This document shows, piece after piece, positions 6,106 through 13,916 of a DNA stretch of 21,332 nucleotides; positions within the stretch are counted from its first letter, which is position 1, and each line of letters starts with the position of its first letter. The stretch is taken from contig VBJP01000079.1 in the NCBI GenBank assembly GCA_005880165.1, forward strand, positions 502 to 21,833. Reading direction: 5' to 3'. A program made the position numbers and the translations under genes. The stretch is from Chloroflexota bacterium (GTDB taxonomy: Bacteria; Chloroflexota; Limnocylindria; QHBO01). The notes beneath the pieces are model-generated. The model did no database searches. It was given only the letters and a program-made list of their open reading frames with translations, and had not been told where the DNA came from.

Positions 6106-7428
6106 GTGACGCGGCGATCACGTCTGGCCGCCTGCTTGGTGGCACTGGTAGCGGTCGGATGGCTGGTCGTCGGAGGCGAGCCTCGGTCCACTGCGTTCGC
6201 ATCTGATCCGATCCTCGACGCGAAGGCGAAGCAGGCGCAGCTGCAGAGCCAGCTGAGCGCTCAGAAAGTGCAGCTCGCGTCGCTTCGCGCCGACGCCACC
6301 AGGCTGAACAACGCGCTCGCCTACGCGAAGGTCCAGCTCGCCTCGGTCAGCGCGCAGTACGAGAAAGTCGCCAACATCCTGAGCCAGGTCAAGCAGGAGG
6401 TCGCCGCGGTCCAGGGCCAGCTCGCGGCGCTGAACCACCAGATCGCCACCCTGGACGCCCAGCTCAAGCAGATCGCCGCCGACATCGTCACCCAGACGCA
6501 CGAGCTGGCCGCGCGGGAGGCGCTGCTGCAGGACCACCTTCGTTCGGCGTACGAGCAGAGCCAGACCTCGCTCCTCGAGGTGCTCCTCTCCTCGAAGTCG
6601 CTCGACGATGCCACCAACCAGGTCGGCTACCTGCTCACAGTCAGCGACGGCGACAAGGCCCTGGCCGACGAGATCACCGCGCTGCGCATGTCGCTCCGCA
6701 TCAAGCAGAAGGACCTGAAGGATGGCCGCGCGGCGCTCAAGGAGGCGCGCGTCCAAGCGCAGATCCAGGAGCGTCAACTGGTCGCCAAGCGCGCCGAGCT
6801 CTCGGCCCTGCAGACCCAGCTCGCCGCGTTGAAGCGGGCCTGGCAGGCGCAGAAGCTTCGCCAGGAAGCCGCCCTCAACGCCTCCCTCAGGGCCCAGAAG
6901 AGCCTCAAGGCCCAGATCGGCAGGATCCAGGCCGCAGCAACCGCCCAGGCGGCGCTGGTCAAGCGCTTGCAGGCGCAGCAGCTGGCCGCGTCACAGATCG
7001 GTCCGGCCGGGCTCAGGTGGCCGGAACATGGCTACCAGATAACCCAGTACTTCGGCCCCACGACCTTCGCTCTTGAGCCGCCCTACACGTATCAGGGCGT
7101 GTACTACGCGCACTTCCACACCGGCCTCGACATCAGCGGCGGGTGCGGTACCCCGATCTACGCCTCCGGCAACGGAACCGTGGCGGCATCAGGGCAGCCA
7201 CTTGCCCCATACGACATCGCCTTCGGCGTGATCATCAACCACGGTGGCGGGCTCCAGACCTGGTACTGGCACATGCAGCCGCGGGTGGTGGTCTTGGCGG
7301 GCCAGCACGTCGTCGGTGGCCAGCTCATCGGCTACGAGGGATCGACCGGCTTCGCGACCGGGTGCCACGTGCACTTCGCGGTGAACCTCAACGACACCTG
7401 GCGCAACCCGCTCGCCTACCTGCCGTAG
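6106..7428 (+). CDS. Secreted coiled-coil M23 (LytM/NlpD/EnvC-like) peptidase
   Basis: From GTG 6106, 440 residues. A basic N-terminus (MTRRSRLAAC) and hydrophobic core (LVALVAVGWLVVGG) form a signal peptide or anchor with a likely cut near AFA. Residues about 38-294 are almost pure coiled coil, with repeated QLQSQL and QLAALKR patterns. Residues about 308-439 are the LytM fold with HTGLD (zinc ligands about H338 and D342), YWHM (H389) and CHVHF (about H421 and H423). All expected zinc residues are present, so it is probably an active peptidoglycan endopeptidase rather than a degenerate EnvC-type activator. The domain order matches hydrolases acting in cell separation. A TTG at 6013 would add 31 residues but puts the signal peptide deep inside and lacks a ribosome site, so GTG is preferred. 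Confidence 0.87.
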   Translation: MTRRSRLAACLVALVAVGWLVVGGEPRSTAFASDPILDAKAKQAQLQSQLSAQKVQLASLRADATRLNNALAYAKVQLASVSAQYEKVANILSQVKQEVAAVQGQLAALNHQIATLDAQLKQIAADIVTQTHELAAREALLQDHLRSAYEQSQTSLLEVLLSSKSLDDATNQVGYLLTVSDGDKALADEITALRMSLRIKQKDLKDGRAALKEARVQAQIQERQLVAKRAELSALQTQLAALKRAWQAQKLRQEAALNASLRAQKSLKAQIGRIQAAATAQAALVKRLQAQQLAASQIGPAGLRWPEHGYQITQYFGPTTFALEPPYTYQGVYYAHFHTGLDISGGCGTPIYASGNGTVAASGQPLAPYDIAFGVIINHGGGLQTWYWHMQPRVVVLAGQHVVGGQLIGYEGSTGFATGCHVHFAVNLNDTWRNPLAYLP

Positions 7429-7519
7429 GGCCACTTACGCCCGAAGGGCAATTTCGCCGGAGGGATGCGGCTGGGCGTCCAGGGGCGACAGGGCGCTCGG
7501 CCGCTGAACCGGGCCTCTC

Positions 7520-9691
7520 CTAGGCGACCGAGACGCGCTCCCGCACCGCTGGCAGGTAGAGCCGGTCCACGTACTCGTGGAGCATGCGAGCAGTGCTGAA
7601 CTGCCAGAGCGAAGCCTCGGCGGCAGCCCGCATGGTGTCGAGCCAGGCTCGCGGGAAACCATCGGCCTCGCGCTCGAAGAAGCGCGGGATGATCTCCTCC
7701 TCCAGCAGCCGATAGAGCTCCGCGGCGTCTGCCTCGTCCTGAGCTTCGTCCTCACCGAGCGGCTCGCGTCCGCCGATCGCCCATCCGTTGCGGCCGTTGA
7801 AGCCCTCGTCCCACCAGCCGTCGAGGATGCTGACCGAAGGCACCCCGTTGATGGCGGCCTTCATGCCGGACGTTCCCGATGCCTCGAGCGGGCGGCGCGG
7901 GTTGTTCAGCCAGATGTCCACTCCGCCCACCAGGAAGCGCGCCACCCGCATGTCGTAGTCCTCGAGAATGAACACGCGGCCGCGAAGCAGGTCGGAGCGG
8001 CTGAGGGTGAAGATACGCTGGATCACCTGCTGCCCGGGCCGATCCGCGGGGTGGGCCTTGCCGGCCAGCACCACCTGCACCGGCCGCTCGGGATTCGAGA
8101 GCAGGGCGGCCAGGCGCCGCTCGTCGTGGAAGATCAGGTCCGCGCGCTTGTAGGTCGCGAAGCGGCGGGCGAAGCCGATGGTCATGGCGTTCAGGTCGAG
8201 CTGACCCTGGACCTGGCGCAGGACGTCGGGCGATTCGCCGTGGCGGGCAAACTGGCGCGCCAGGCGACGCTCCGCGAAGCCGATCAGTTCCCGCTTCTGC
8301 TGCCGATGCGCCCCCCACAAGTCCGCGCCACCGACCTTGCCCACCTGGGAGACCGGCTCGGGCCCGGAGAGGTCCGACGCTAGGGACAGGCCGATGGCCC
8401 GCTCGTAGAGCCGGCGCAGCGGCCGGCCCAGCCACGAGGCGACGTGGACGCCATTGGTGATGGCCATGATCGGATGGCCCGCGACCCCCTGCCAGGTCTC
8501 GGTGGCCGTCAGGGCGTGCAGGTGGCTGACCGCGTTGGCGTCGGCCGCCTGGCGGAGGACGAAGGCGGTCATGTCGAACGGCGCCCGGGGCTCGTCGGTG
8601 TTCCCGCGGCCCAGCTCGAGGAGCTCGTCAGGATCGCAGGCTGTCTCGGAGAACCATGGCGCCAGGTTCTTCAGCATCAGCCCGCGCTCGAAGACCTCGT
8701 TCCCGGCGGGCACGGGGGTGTGAATGGTGAAGACCGCGTCGCGGCCGACCTCGGCCAGCGCGTCGCGAATGGGCCTCGAGGGATCCTTGGCCACCAGCTC
8801 CCGGGCGCGTTCCAGCAGCAGGAAGGCGGAGTGCCCCTCGTTCAGGTGCCACACGCCGGGCCGGATGCCGAGCGCCCGGAGCGCCCGCACGCCACCCATT
8901 CCCAGGATGATCTCCTGGCAGAGCCGCATCTCGCGCCCACGCACGTACAGGATCTCGGTGATCGGGCGATCCGCCGCGTCGTTGGTCGCGATGTCCGTAT
9001 CGAGCAGCAGGAGCGGCACCCGCCCGACCTGGGCGACCCAGACGGCGGCCTGCACCGTTCGCCCGGGGAAGTCGACGCTCACCCGGAGCGCCGATCCATC
9101 CTTGCCGCGGGCCCTGCGCAATGGAAGGTTGGGCGGATCCAGGTAGGGCTGGTTGTGCTCCTGATGCCCGTCGGCATCGATCTGCTGCCGGAAGTAGCCG
9201 TGCCGGTACAGGAGACCCACTGCAACGAACGGAAGGGCGGCGTCCGAGGCGGACTTGCAGTGGTCGCCGGCGAGGATCCCGAGCCCCCCCGAGTAAATCT
9301 GCATCGATTCATGCAGGCCGAACTCGGCGCAGAAGTAGGCCACGGGCGCCGGCAGCTCGCGATCCGAATCGCTCGACACGGCCCGGCGGTACCAGCTGTC
9401 GGAGCCGTCGTCCAGGTAGCGGTGGAACTCGTCGAGGAGCCGGCTGGCATCCACCATGAAGTCCTCGTCCGCGGTCAGCTCCGCCCATCGCCCGGCATCG
9501 GTCCCACGCAAGACCGGGATGGGGTTGCGGTATCGGGCCCACGCGGATGAGTCGATCCGACCGAAGAGCTGGCCCGCCCTGGGAGCCCAGCTCCACCACA
9601 GGTTGTATGCCAGCTCGCCCAGCCCTTCGAGGCCGCTCGGCAGGTTCATGTCGAACCCGGGGAGCGTCGGAATCTCGACGGGCGCGCTCAC
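7520..9691 (-). CDS. glgP: Alpha-glucan (glycogen/maltodextrin) phosphorylase, GT35
   Basis: About 723 residues from GTG 9691. It releases glucose-1-phosphate from alpha-1,4-glucans using pyridoxal phosphate. Landmarks are an N-terminal LGELAYNLWWSW segment typical of the shorter bacterial/archaeal phosphorylases (TIGR02094-like), YFCAEFGLHES, IYSGGLGILAGDH, WHLNEGHSAF, RRFATYKRADL and the PLP site EASGTSGMKAAINGVPS. The PLP lysine is about residue 611 counted from this start. The length agrees with the short subfamily and not the roughly 800-residue MalP/GlgP type. Start choice is uncertain: ATG at 9721 or ATG at 9649 are alternatives, and none has a clear Shine-Dalgarno site. No other glycogen gene is in the window. 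It converges with the M23 peptidase gene across 91 bases. Confidence 0.93.
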   Translation of the reverse strand: MSAPVEIPTLPGFDMNLPSGLEGLGELAYNLWWSWAPRAGQLFGRIDSSAWARYRNPIPVLRGTDAGRWAELTADEDFMVDASRLLDEFHRYLDDGSDSWYRRAVSSDSDRELPAPVAYFCAEFGLHESMQIYSGGLGILAGDHCKSASDAALPFVAVGLLYRHGYFRQQIDADGHQEHNQPYLDPPNLPLRRARGKDGSALRVSVDFPGRTVQAAVWVAQVGRVPLLLLDTDIATNDAADRPITEILYVRGREMRLCQEIILGMGGVRALRALGIRPGVWHLNEGHSAFLLLERARELVAKDPSRPIRDALAEVGRDAVFTIHTPVPAGNEVFERGLMLKNLAPWFSETACDPDELLELGRGNTDEPRAPFDMTAFVLRQAADANAVSHLHALTATETWQGVAGHPIMAITNGVHVASWLGRPLRRLYERAIGLSLASDLSGPEPVSQVGKVGGADLWGAHRQQKRELIGFAERRLARQFARHGESPDVLRQVQGQLDLNAMTIGFARRFATYKRADLIFHDERRLAALLSNPERPVQVVLAGKAHPADRPGQQVIQRIFTLSRSDLLRGRVFILEDYDMRVARFLVGGVDIWLNNPRRPLEASGTSGMKAAINGVPSVSILDGWWDEGFNGRNGWAIGGREPLGEDEAQDEADAAELYRLLEEEIIPRFFEREADGFPRAWLDTMRAAAEASLWQFSTARMLHEYVDRLYLPAVRERVSVA

Positions 9692-9823
9692 AGGCTCACA
9701 AGACTCACGGCTGTGGATCATACCGATGGCGCGAACGCCGCGGGGCCTCTGCGACCGCGTGCGGTCGGCGATGTGGTGCGCGGAAGCCCCGTTTCGGGTA
9801 TCGCCGTGGCGAACTGCAGGCGT

Positions 9824-9829
9824 TACCCT
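9824..9829 (+). promoter_or_regulatory. Putative -10 hexamer (TACCCT) for the HTH/disordered protein gene
   Basis: TACCCT lies nine bases before the GTG at 9839. The same hexamer lies six bases before the LigD polymerase start and twelve bases before the start at 17687. No Shine-Dalgarno site precedes the GTG. A very short leader would result. There is no experimental support. Confidence 0.3.
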
Positions 9830-9838
9830 ATCGGCCCC

Positions 9839-12238
9839 GTGATCGAAGGCTACTCGGTCGACGAAGCGGCATCAGTCCTGGGCGTGCCGAAGGGGCGCGT
9901 CTGGGAGCTGCTTGCACGCGGCATTCTGGCCGGCACGCCGGAGGATGGGGGTGGCATGCGCGTCTACCTCCAGGGTCGGCCGATGGAGCCGATCGTAGGC
10001 AGACCGCTGCCGGGCCGATCCGAGCCGAACGAGCGACCCACCGGTACGAACGGCAACGGCGGCGAGCACGGACAACCTGGATTCGAAGCTTCGCCCTTCC
10101 GGGAGCTCCTCACCGAGTTCCGAAACCTCACCGAGCGCTACGGGCAGGCCCTGCTCGCGTTGGGTGAGTCGCGTGGCGAGGTGGCGTCCCTGCGCACACG
10201 GGTCGAGCTGATCGAGGCCCGCGTCGATCTGAGGCTGCCATCGCCTCCGCTGGTTCAGTGGTCGCCGCCTCAGCCGGCGCCTCCCGTGGCGCAGAGCGAG
10301 CCATCCCCGAATGCTCTCGATGAAGTCGCTTCTGCCCTTGCTCCGGCCTTCGAAGAACCCGAGGCATCGGGCGCCCCGGTCGCTTCGACGAAGGGTGCAG
10401 ATGTTGACGAGGGGCCGGGAGCGGTCATCGAACCCCCGGCCATTGCTGTCGAGGCTGGCCCGGCGCCCGCTCGGCCCCCCAAGCGCAACAAGCCCCGGCC
10501 TCGACGCCGCCGGCAGGGTGCGCGATCGGCCACGGAGGGATTCGCCGATGCCCTTGCGCGCGCCGAGGATCCGACGGTTACGCAGCTGCCCGGTGGCGAC
10601 GAAGCGCAGGCAGCCTTCAACGAGCTGCGAGAACGCATTCGTCGCGAGACCCTGGCTGCCGAGGCGCGCGAACCCGCCCAGGCGCGCGAACCCGCCGAGG
10701 CGAACGAACCGACGGAGGCGCTCCCGCCCGAACCGGACGACGCGATCGGCCTCGCCGCGACGTCAGCGCCTGCCGAAGCCGTGGAGCTTGACCCGCTTCT
10801 GGCCGATGAGGAGCTCGGCGGAGCAATCCAGGAGCCGCCGACCTCGGCCGGGGAGTCGCCCGCCGTGGAGGAGGCGCCCGCGATGGAGGAGACAGCGCCG
10901 GTGAGCCCCAACGAGTCGGTCGTGGCGGAGGAGCCTTTGGCCGTGGCGGAGGCCGAGGCGCCGGCACCCGCGTACAGCCATGAATGGGACGAACCCGACT
11001 GGATCGCCGAGGAAGACGTCGATTGGGGGACCAGCGAGGTGCAGGCGCCTCAGGAAGCCTTCGCCATGGGGGAGAGCCCGGAGATTGGATGGGGTGAGCT
11101 GCCGGCTGCCACCATCGAGCAGCCCGCCGAGCAACTCGAGGCCCCCGCCGCCGAGCAGGAACGCGACGCGAGCGAAGCCTCCGGCCGTGGAGTCGAGGTC
11201 GAGCCATTCGAATCGTTCGCGACCGATACGTCCACCTCGCACGCGAGCGAGGTCGAAACGCCCGGATCGACGTTGGGCCAGGGCGGAGTGAGGTCTGAGG
11301 CGCGGGCCGCCCCAGCCGAGGATGTGCGCGATCAGGGTCACGGTCAGCGTGCGGAACAGGCGGCTGGACCCGAGGAGGAGCTGATGTGGCTGGGGGATGA
11401 GTTCCGCGCTGGCCCTGTCGCCTGGAGCAGCCCGGGACGCGTCTCCACCCTTCCCAGGCAGACACCGGAACAGGCAACCGTCTCGGAGGCGGAGGACGAA
11501 GCCCTGGCGCGTCTCGCCATCGAGCGAGGGTGGGACGACGCGGAGCTGGACGCCATCCGATCACTCCTTGCGCAACCCGGCCACGTGGACCTCCAGGGAA
11601 CCGAGCACGACGCGACCGCCTCCGCCACACCGGACGTGGAAACGCCGGACGTCGAGACGCCGGGCGCGGAGGGGCGCAGCGCAGAGATGCGGGACGAGAT
11701 AGCCCCTCCCGAGGAGGCGCGCGCCGGGGAAGCGCGAGAGGAGGAGCAGCGCGACGAGGAAGCCTTCGACTGGGAGCGAGGGCCGTCCGCCTGGAATCCT
11801 CCGCCCCTTGCGCGCGAGTCACCCGACTTTCCAGGTGCGGTCGAGCTCGACCAGGCCATCGCCGCCTTCGAGGTGAGCGCGTGGTCCAAGGAGGCCGTGA
11901 GCCACGCCGACGACGAGCAGGCGAGCAGCGAAGCGGCCGACCCCGATCAGCCGACTGAGAACCGCGAGGTTCAGCAGCGCAACTCCGCCGAGGCGCCAAG
12001 TGCGCCGCCCGCGCGGGCCGAATCGGCGCCGGCGGCGGACGTCCCAGGCGTGCCGCCGCAGTCGACCTCCACCGCGACGCAGCCGGACGCGCCTGGTCCG
12101 GCTTCCGCCGCGGCCCGCCCGGCGCCGCCATCGGTCATCACTCCTGACCCTGAGCGAGAAACCGACGATGACTGGCTTCGAGATCGGAGGGGTCCTGCGG
12201 CCAGCGCCTATCGTCGTCTGCGCCGGCTCTTTCCGTAG
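9839..12238 (+). CDS. Protein with N-terminal helix-turn-helix and very long acidic disordered tail
   Basis: 799 residues from GTG 9839. Residues 1-50 look like a small MerR/excisionase-type helix-turn-helix (YSVDEAASVLGVPKGRVWELL), followed by a short wing-like MRVYLQGR. Residues about 85-130 form an amphipathic or coiled-coil segment (FRELLTEFRNLTERYG). About 215-229 is a strongly basic patch (KRNKPRPRRRRQ). The remaining 570 residues are dominated by Glu, Ala, Pro and Asp with no hydrophobic core and no membrane segment. They are broken by short Trp-containing islands and end in a basic tail (SAYRRLRRLFP). Two in-frame repeats lie at 10661 and 11627. I do not recognise the full-length protein. 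It could bind DNA through its head and recruit partners through the tail, but that is inference. Frames upstream of 9839 remain open to a GTG at 9713; 9839 is preferred because it starts just before the HTH. Confidence 0.7.
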   Translation: MIEGYSVDEAASVLGVPKGRVWELLARGILAGTPEDGGGMRVYLQGRPMEPIVGRPLPGRSEPNERPTGTNGNGGEHGQPGFEASPFRELLTEFRNLTERYGQALLALGESRGEVASLRTRVELIEARVDLRLPSPPLVQWSPPQPAPPVAQSEPSPNALDEVASALAPAFEEPEASGAPVASTKGADVDEGPGAVIEPPAIAVEAGPAPARPPKRNKPRPRRRRQGARSATEGFADALARAEDPTVTQLPGGDEAQAAFNELRERIRRETLAAEAREPAQAREPAEANEPTEALPPEPDDAIGLAATSAPAEAVELDPLLADEELGGAIQEPPTSAGESPAVEEAPAMEETAPVSPNESVVAEEPLAVAEAEAPAPAYSHEWDEPDWIAEEDVDWGTSEVQAPQEAFAMGESPEIGWGELPAATIEQPAEQLEAPAAEQERDASEASGRGVEVEPFESFATDTSTSHASEVETPGSTLGQGGVRSEARAAPAEDVRDQGHGQRAEQAAGPEEELMWLGDEFRAGPVAWSSPGRVSTLPRQTPEQATVSEAEDEALARLAIERGWDDAELDAIRSLLAQPGHVDLQGTEHDATASATPDVETPDVETPGAEGRSAEMRDEIAPPEEARAGEAREEEQRDEEAFDWERGPSAWNPPPLARESPDFPGAVELDQAIAAFEVSAWSKEAVSHADDEQASSEAADPDQPTENREVQQRNSAEAPSAPPARAESAPAADVPGVPPQSTSTATQPDAPGPASAAARPAPPSVITPDPERETDDDWLRDRRGPAASAYRRLRRLFP
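10661..10714 (+). repeat. In-frame 18-bp tandem repeat (about three units)
   Basis: Three consecutive 18-base units beginning GAGGCGCGCGAACCCGCC, then CAGGCGCGCGAACCCGCC, then a diverged GAGGCGAACGAACCGACG. They encode hexapeptides of the type E-A-R-E-P-A inside the disordered region of the HTH protein. The first two units differ at one base, suggesting recent slippage or duplication. Confidence 0.75.
11627..11662 (+). repeat. In-frame 15-bp tandem repeat (T-P-D-V-E)
   Basis: Two full 15-base units and the beginning of a third encode TPDVE, TPDVE, TP. Unit 1 is ACACCGGACGTGGAA and unit 2 is ACGCCGGACGTCGAG, differing mainly at third codon positions. It lies in the acidic tail of the HTH protein. 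Confidence 0.7.
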
Positions 12239-12247
12239 CCCCCGAGG

Positions 12248-12739
12248 GTGACCGGCTCCCGGATCCCGATGCTCGGTCCCAACGGGGAGGGATGGGTCGT
12301 TGGGCAGATACTCCTGCTCCTCGGGGTTGCCGTGTCGGGGTCCACGGAGCTCGGCCATCTCTCCCTGGGTTCGCCTGTCCGCGTTGGCGGGCTCGTGGCC
12401 GGACCGGTGCTGATCTTCGCAGGAGGCATCCTGGTCGCGCGGGCCCTCCACGATCTTGGCGGCAGCCTTGCCGCGGTTCCCCGCCCGAAGCCCGACGCGG
12501 CGCTCGTCGAGACGGGCATCTATCGACGGATCCGCCATCCGATCTACGCGGGCTTGGTCTTCTTGGCGCTGGGATGGGCGCTGTTTTCCTGGAGCGGGGT
12601 CGCGCTTCTGCTGGCCGTGGCGCTGGCCGTCGTCCTCGATCTCAAGGCGCGGCTCGAGGAGCGCTGGCTGGTCGCGCGCCACCCCGCCTACACCAGCTAC
12701 CGGCTCCGTTCCAATCGCTTTCTGCCCGGCATCTACTGA
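12248..12739 (+). CDS. ICMT/PEMT-like membrane methyltransferase
   Basis: 163 residues from GTG 12248, nine bases after the preceding stop. There are about four hydrophobic segments (about 17-34, 46-66, 100-114 and 116-131). The C-terminal signature of the isoprenylcysteine carboxyl methyltransferase-like family is present: GIYRRIRHPIYAGLVF (about 90-105, with RHP at 96-98) and LEERWL with the paired glutamates (about 137-138), followed by a Tyr-rich stretch, HPAYTSYRLRSNRFLPGIY. These residues form the S-adenosylmethionine pocket in the family. The real substrate is unknown; bacterial members methylate varied lipids or small molecules. It heads the run leading into the complex III genes, but a functional tie to them is only suggested by position. 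Confidence 0.8.
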   Translation: MTGSRIPMLGPNGEGWVVGQILLLLGVAVSGSTELGHLSLGSPVRVGGLVAGPVLIFAGGILVARALHDLGGSLAAVPRPKPDAALVETGIYRRIRHPIYAGLVFLALGWALFSWSGVALLLAVALAVVLDLKARLEERWLVARHPAYTSYRLRSNRFLPGIY

Positions 12740-12752
12740 CCGATACCGACCG

Positions 12753-13103
12753 ATGGCGCAGCTGCATAGCCTGGGCGCCTCGATCGTGCTCGGCGCGGTG
12801 GTGGTGACCGCACTTCTTGCGACTGTCGTCGGACTCCGCGGCGGATCGCCGTGGACCGATCAGCTGCGCGGTGCCCTCACCGTGTTCATCGGTCTTCAGA
12901 TGGCCACCGGCGTGGTCCTCTTCGTATCGGGCGCGCGGCCGCATGAGTCGCTGCATCTGCTCTATGGATTGGTAGCCATTGCGATCCTGCCGCTCGCCGG
13001 GTCCTTCGCCTCTGAGGCGCCGCCGCGTCCGCGCGCCTGGGTGCTGGCCGGTGCCTGCATGCTCCTCCTGATCGTGGCCTGGAGGCTCGCTTCGACCGGT
13101 TGA
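12753..13103 (+). CDS. Small four-helix integral membrane protein, unknown function
   Basis: 116 residues from ATG 12753, 13 bases after the methyltransferase stop and 15 bases before the cytochrome c gene. There are four hydrophobic stretches at about 5-28, 40-60, 66-87 and 94-112 with short loops. Histidines sit near helix ends: H5, H64 and H68, the last two in PHESLHLLYG as H-x3-H. No family is recognised. The four-helix plan with boundary histidines is reminiscent of small b-type cytochromes or assembly factors, and the location directly before qcrC makes a respiratory role possible, but that is inference only. Confidence 0.65.
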   Translation: MAQLHSLGASIVLGAVVVTALLATVVGLRGGSPWTDQLRGALTVFIGLQMATGVVLFVSGARPHESLHLLYGLVAIAILPLAGSFASEAPPRPRAWVLAGACMLLLIVAWRLASTG

Positions 13104-13118
13104 GGCGGGCCGCCTATC

Positions 13119-13916
13119 ATGACTGGACCGATGCCCAGGCTCCGCCTGCTCGCCCTGGTGCTGCTGGCTGCCGGCGCAGTGGGTGCCCTTCTCCCTGGCG
13201 CCATGGCGAAGGCGAACCACTCAGCCAGCCTGCGGGAGGCCTCGCATTCGTCTCTCGCCAGCGATAGTGACGTCAACGCGGGGCATGCAGTCTTCAACGC
13301 TCGGTGTGCCACCTGTCACGGGGATGCGGGACAGGGGACGGCGCTTGGCCCCTCGCTGGTCGGGGTCGGTGGCGCCGGCGCCGACTTCGAGCTGCGCACC
13401 GGTCGGATGCCATTCAGCGGGTCACCCGGAACCCAGGCGGTGCGCAAGCCCCCGGCCTTCGATGACGCCACGATCCGCAACCTCGTCGCCTATGTCGCTT
13501 CGCTGGGGACCGGGCCGCCGATCCCCGAGCCGCGAGTCGACACCGCGGCCGTCTCCGCGGGGCAGCACCTGTTCATCGCGAACTGCGCTCCATGCCACGG
13601 CGCAACGGCTCGGGGCGGTGCGGTGGGCGGAGGGGCGCTCGCACCCCCGCTCGACGTTGCGACCCCGGTGCAGGTCGCCGAGGCGATGCTGATCGGGCCA
13701 GGAGAGATGCCGGTCTTCAGCAGCCTCTCCGAGACAGACCGAAATGCCGTCGTGTCGTACGTCGCCTACCTGCAGACCCAGCCCGATCCGGGAGGGGTGT
13801 CGATTGGCGGGATCGGCCCGGTGCCGGAAGGGTTCGTCGGCTGGGTCCTCGGACTTGGCCTGATCCTGGTGGTGGTGCTGGTGGTGGGTCGCGACTGGCG
13901 AGGCTCCCGCGCGTGA
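13119..13916 (+). CDS. qcrC: Diheme cytochrome c subunit of cytochrome bc complex
   Basis: 265 residues from ATG 13119 (ATG 13131 is an equally possible start). There is a signal peptide (LRLLALVLLAAGAVGALL). Two c-type heme domains carry CATCH at about 63-67 and CAPCH at about 156-160, with probable axial methionines near M97 (GRMPF) and M197 (GEMPVF). A C-terminal membrane anchor (about 238-257) and a short basic cytoplasmic end follow. This diheme, C-anchored plan matches actinobacterial QcrC, which passes electrons from the Rieske center to the oxidase without a separate soluble cytochrome c. The next gene, Rieske, overlaps it by GTGA, so the two are coupled. Confidence 0.92.
   Translation: MTGPMPRLRLLALVLLAAGAVGALLPGAMAKANHSASLREASHSSLASDSDVNAGHAVFNARCATCHGDAGQGTALGPSLVGVGGAGADFELRTGRMPFSGSPGTQAVRKPPAFDDATIRNLVAYVASLGTGPPIPEPRVDTAAVSAGQHLFIANCAPCHGATARGGAVGGGALAPPLDVATPVQVAEAMLIGPGEMPVFSSLSETDRNAVVSYVAYLQTQPDPGGVSIGGIGPVPEGFVGWVLGLGLILVVVLVVGRDWRGSRA

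Noticed and set aside
7439..7449. GCCC-GAA-GGGC hairpin followed by AATTT between the M23 and glgP genes
   Set aside because: The stem is only four pairs with a three-base loop and the T run is short, so it is not convincing as a terminator.
8444..9550. Long plus-strand open frame (368 codons) inside the phosphorylase region
   Set aside because: It is the complement of the well-supported glgP gene; the protein has no recognisable motif and has the His/Gly/Arg-rich composition typical of antisense frames in GC-rich DNA.
10617..12131. 504-codon minus-strand open frame opposite the HTH/disordered protein gene
   Set aside because: Its product is Arg/Pro/Ala nonsense. The plus-strand frame has a recognisable HTH head and in-frame, synonymous-biased repeats, so it is the coding one.
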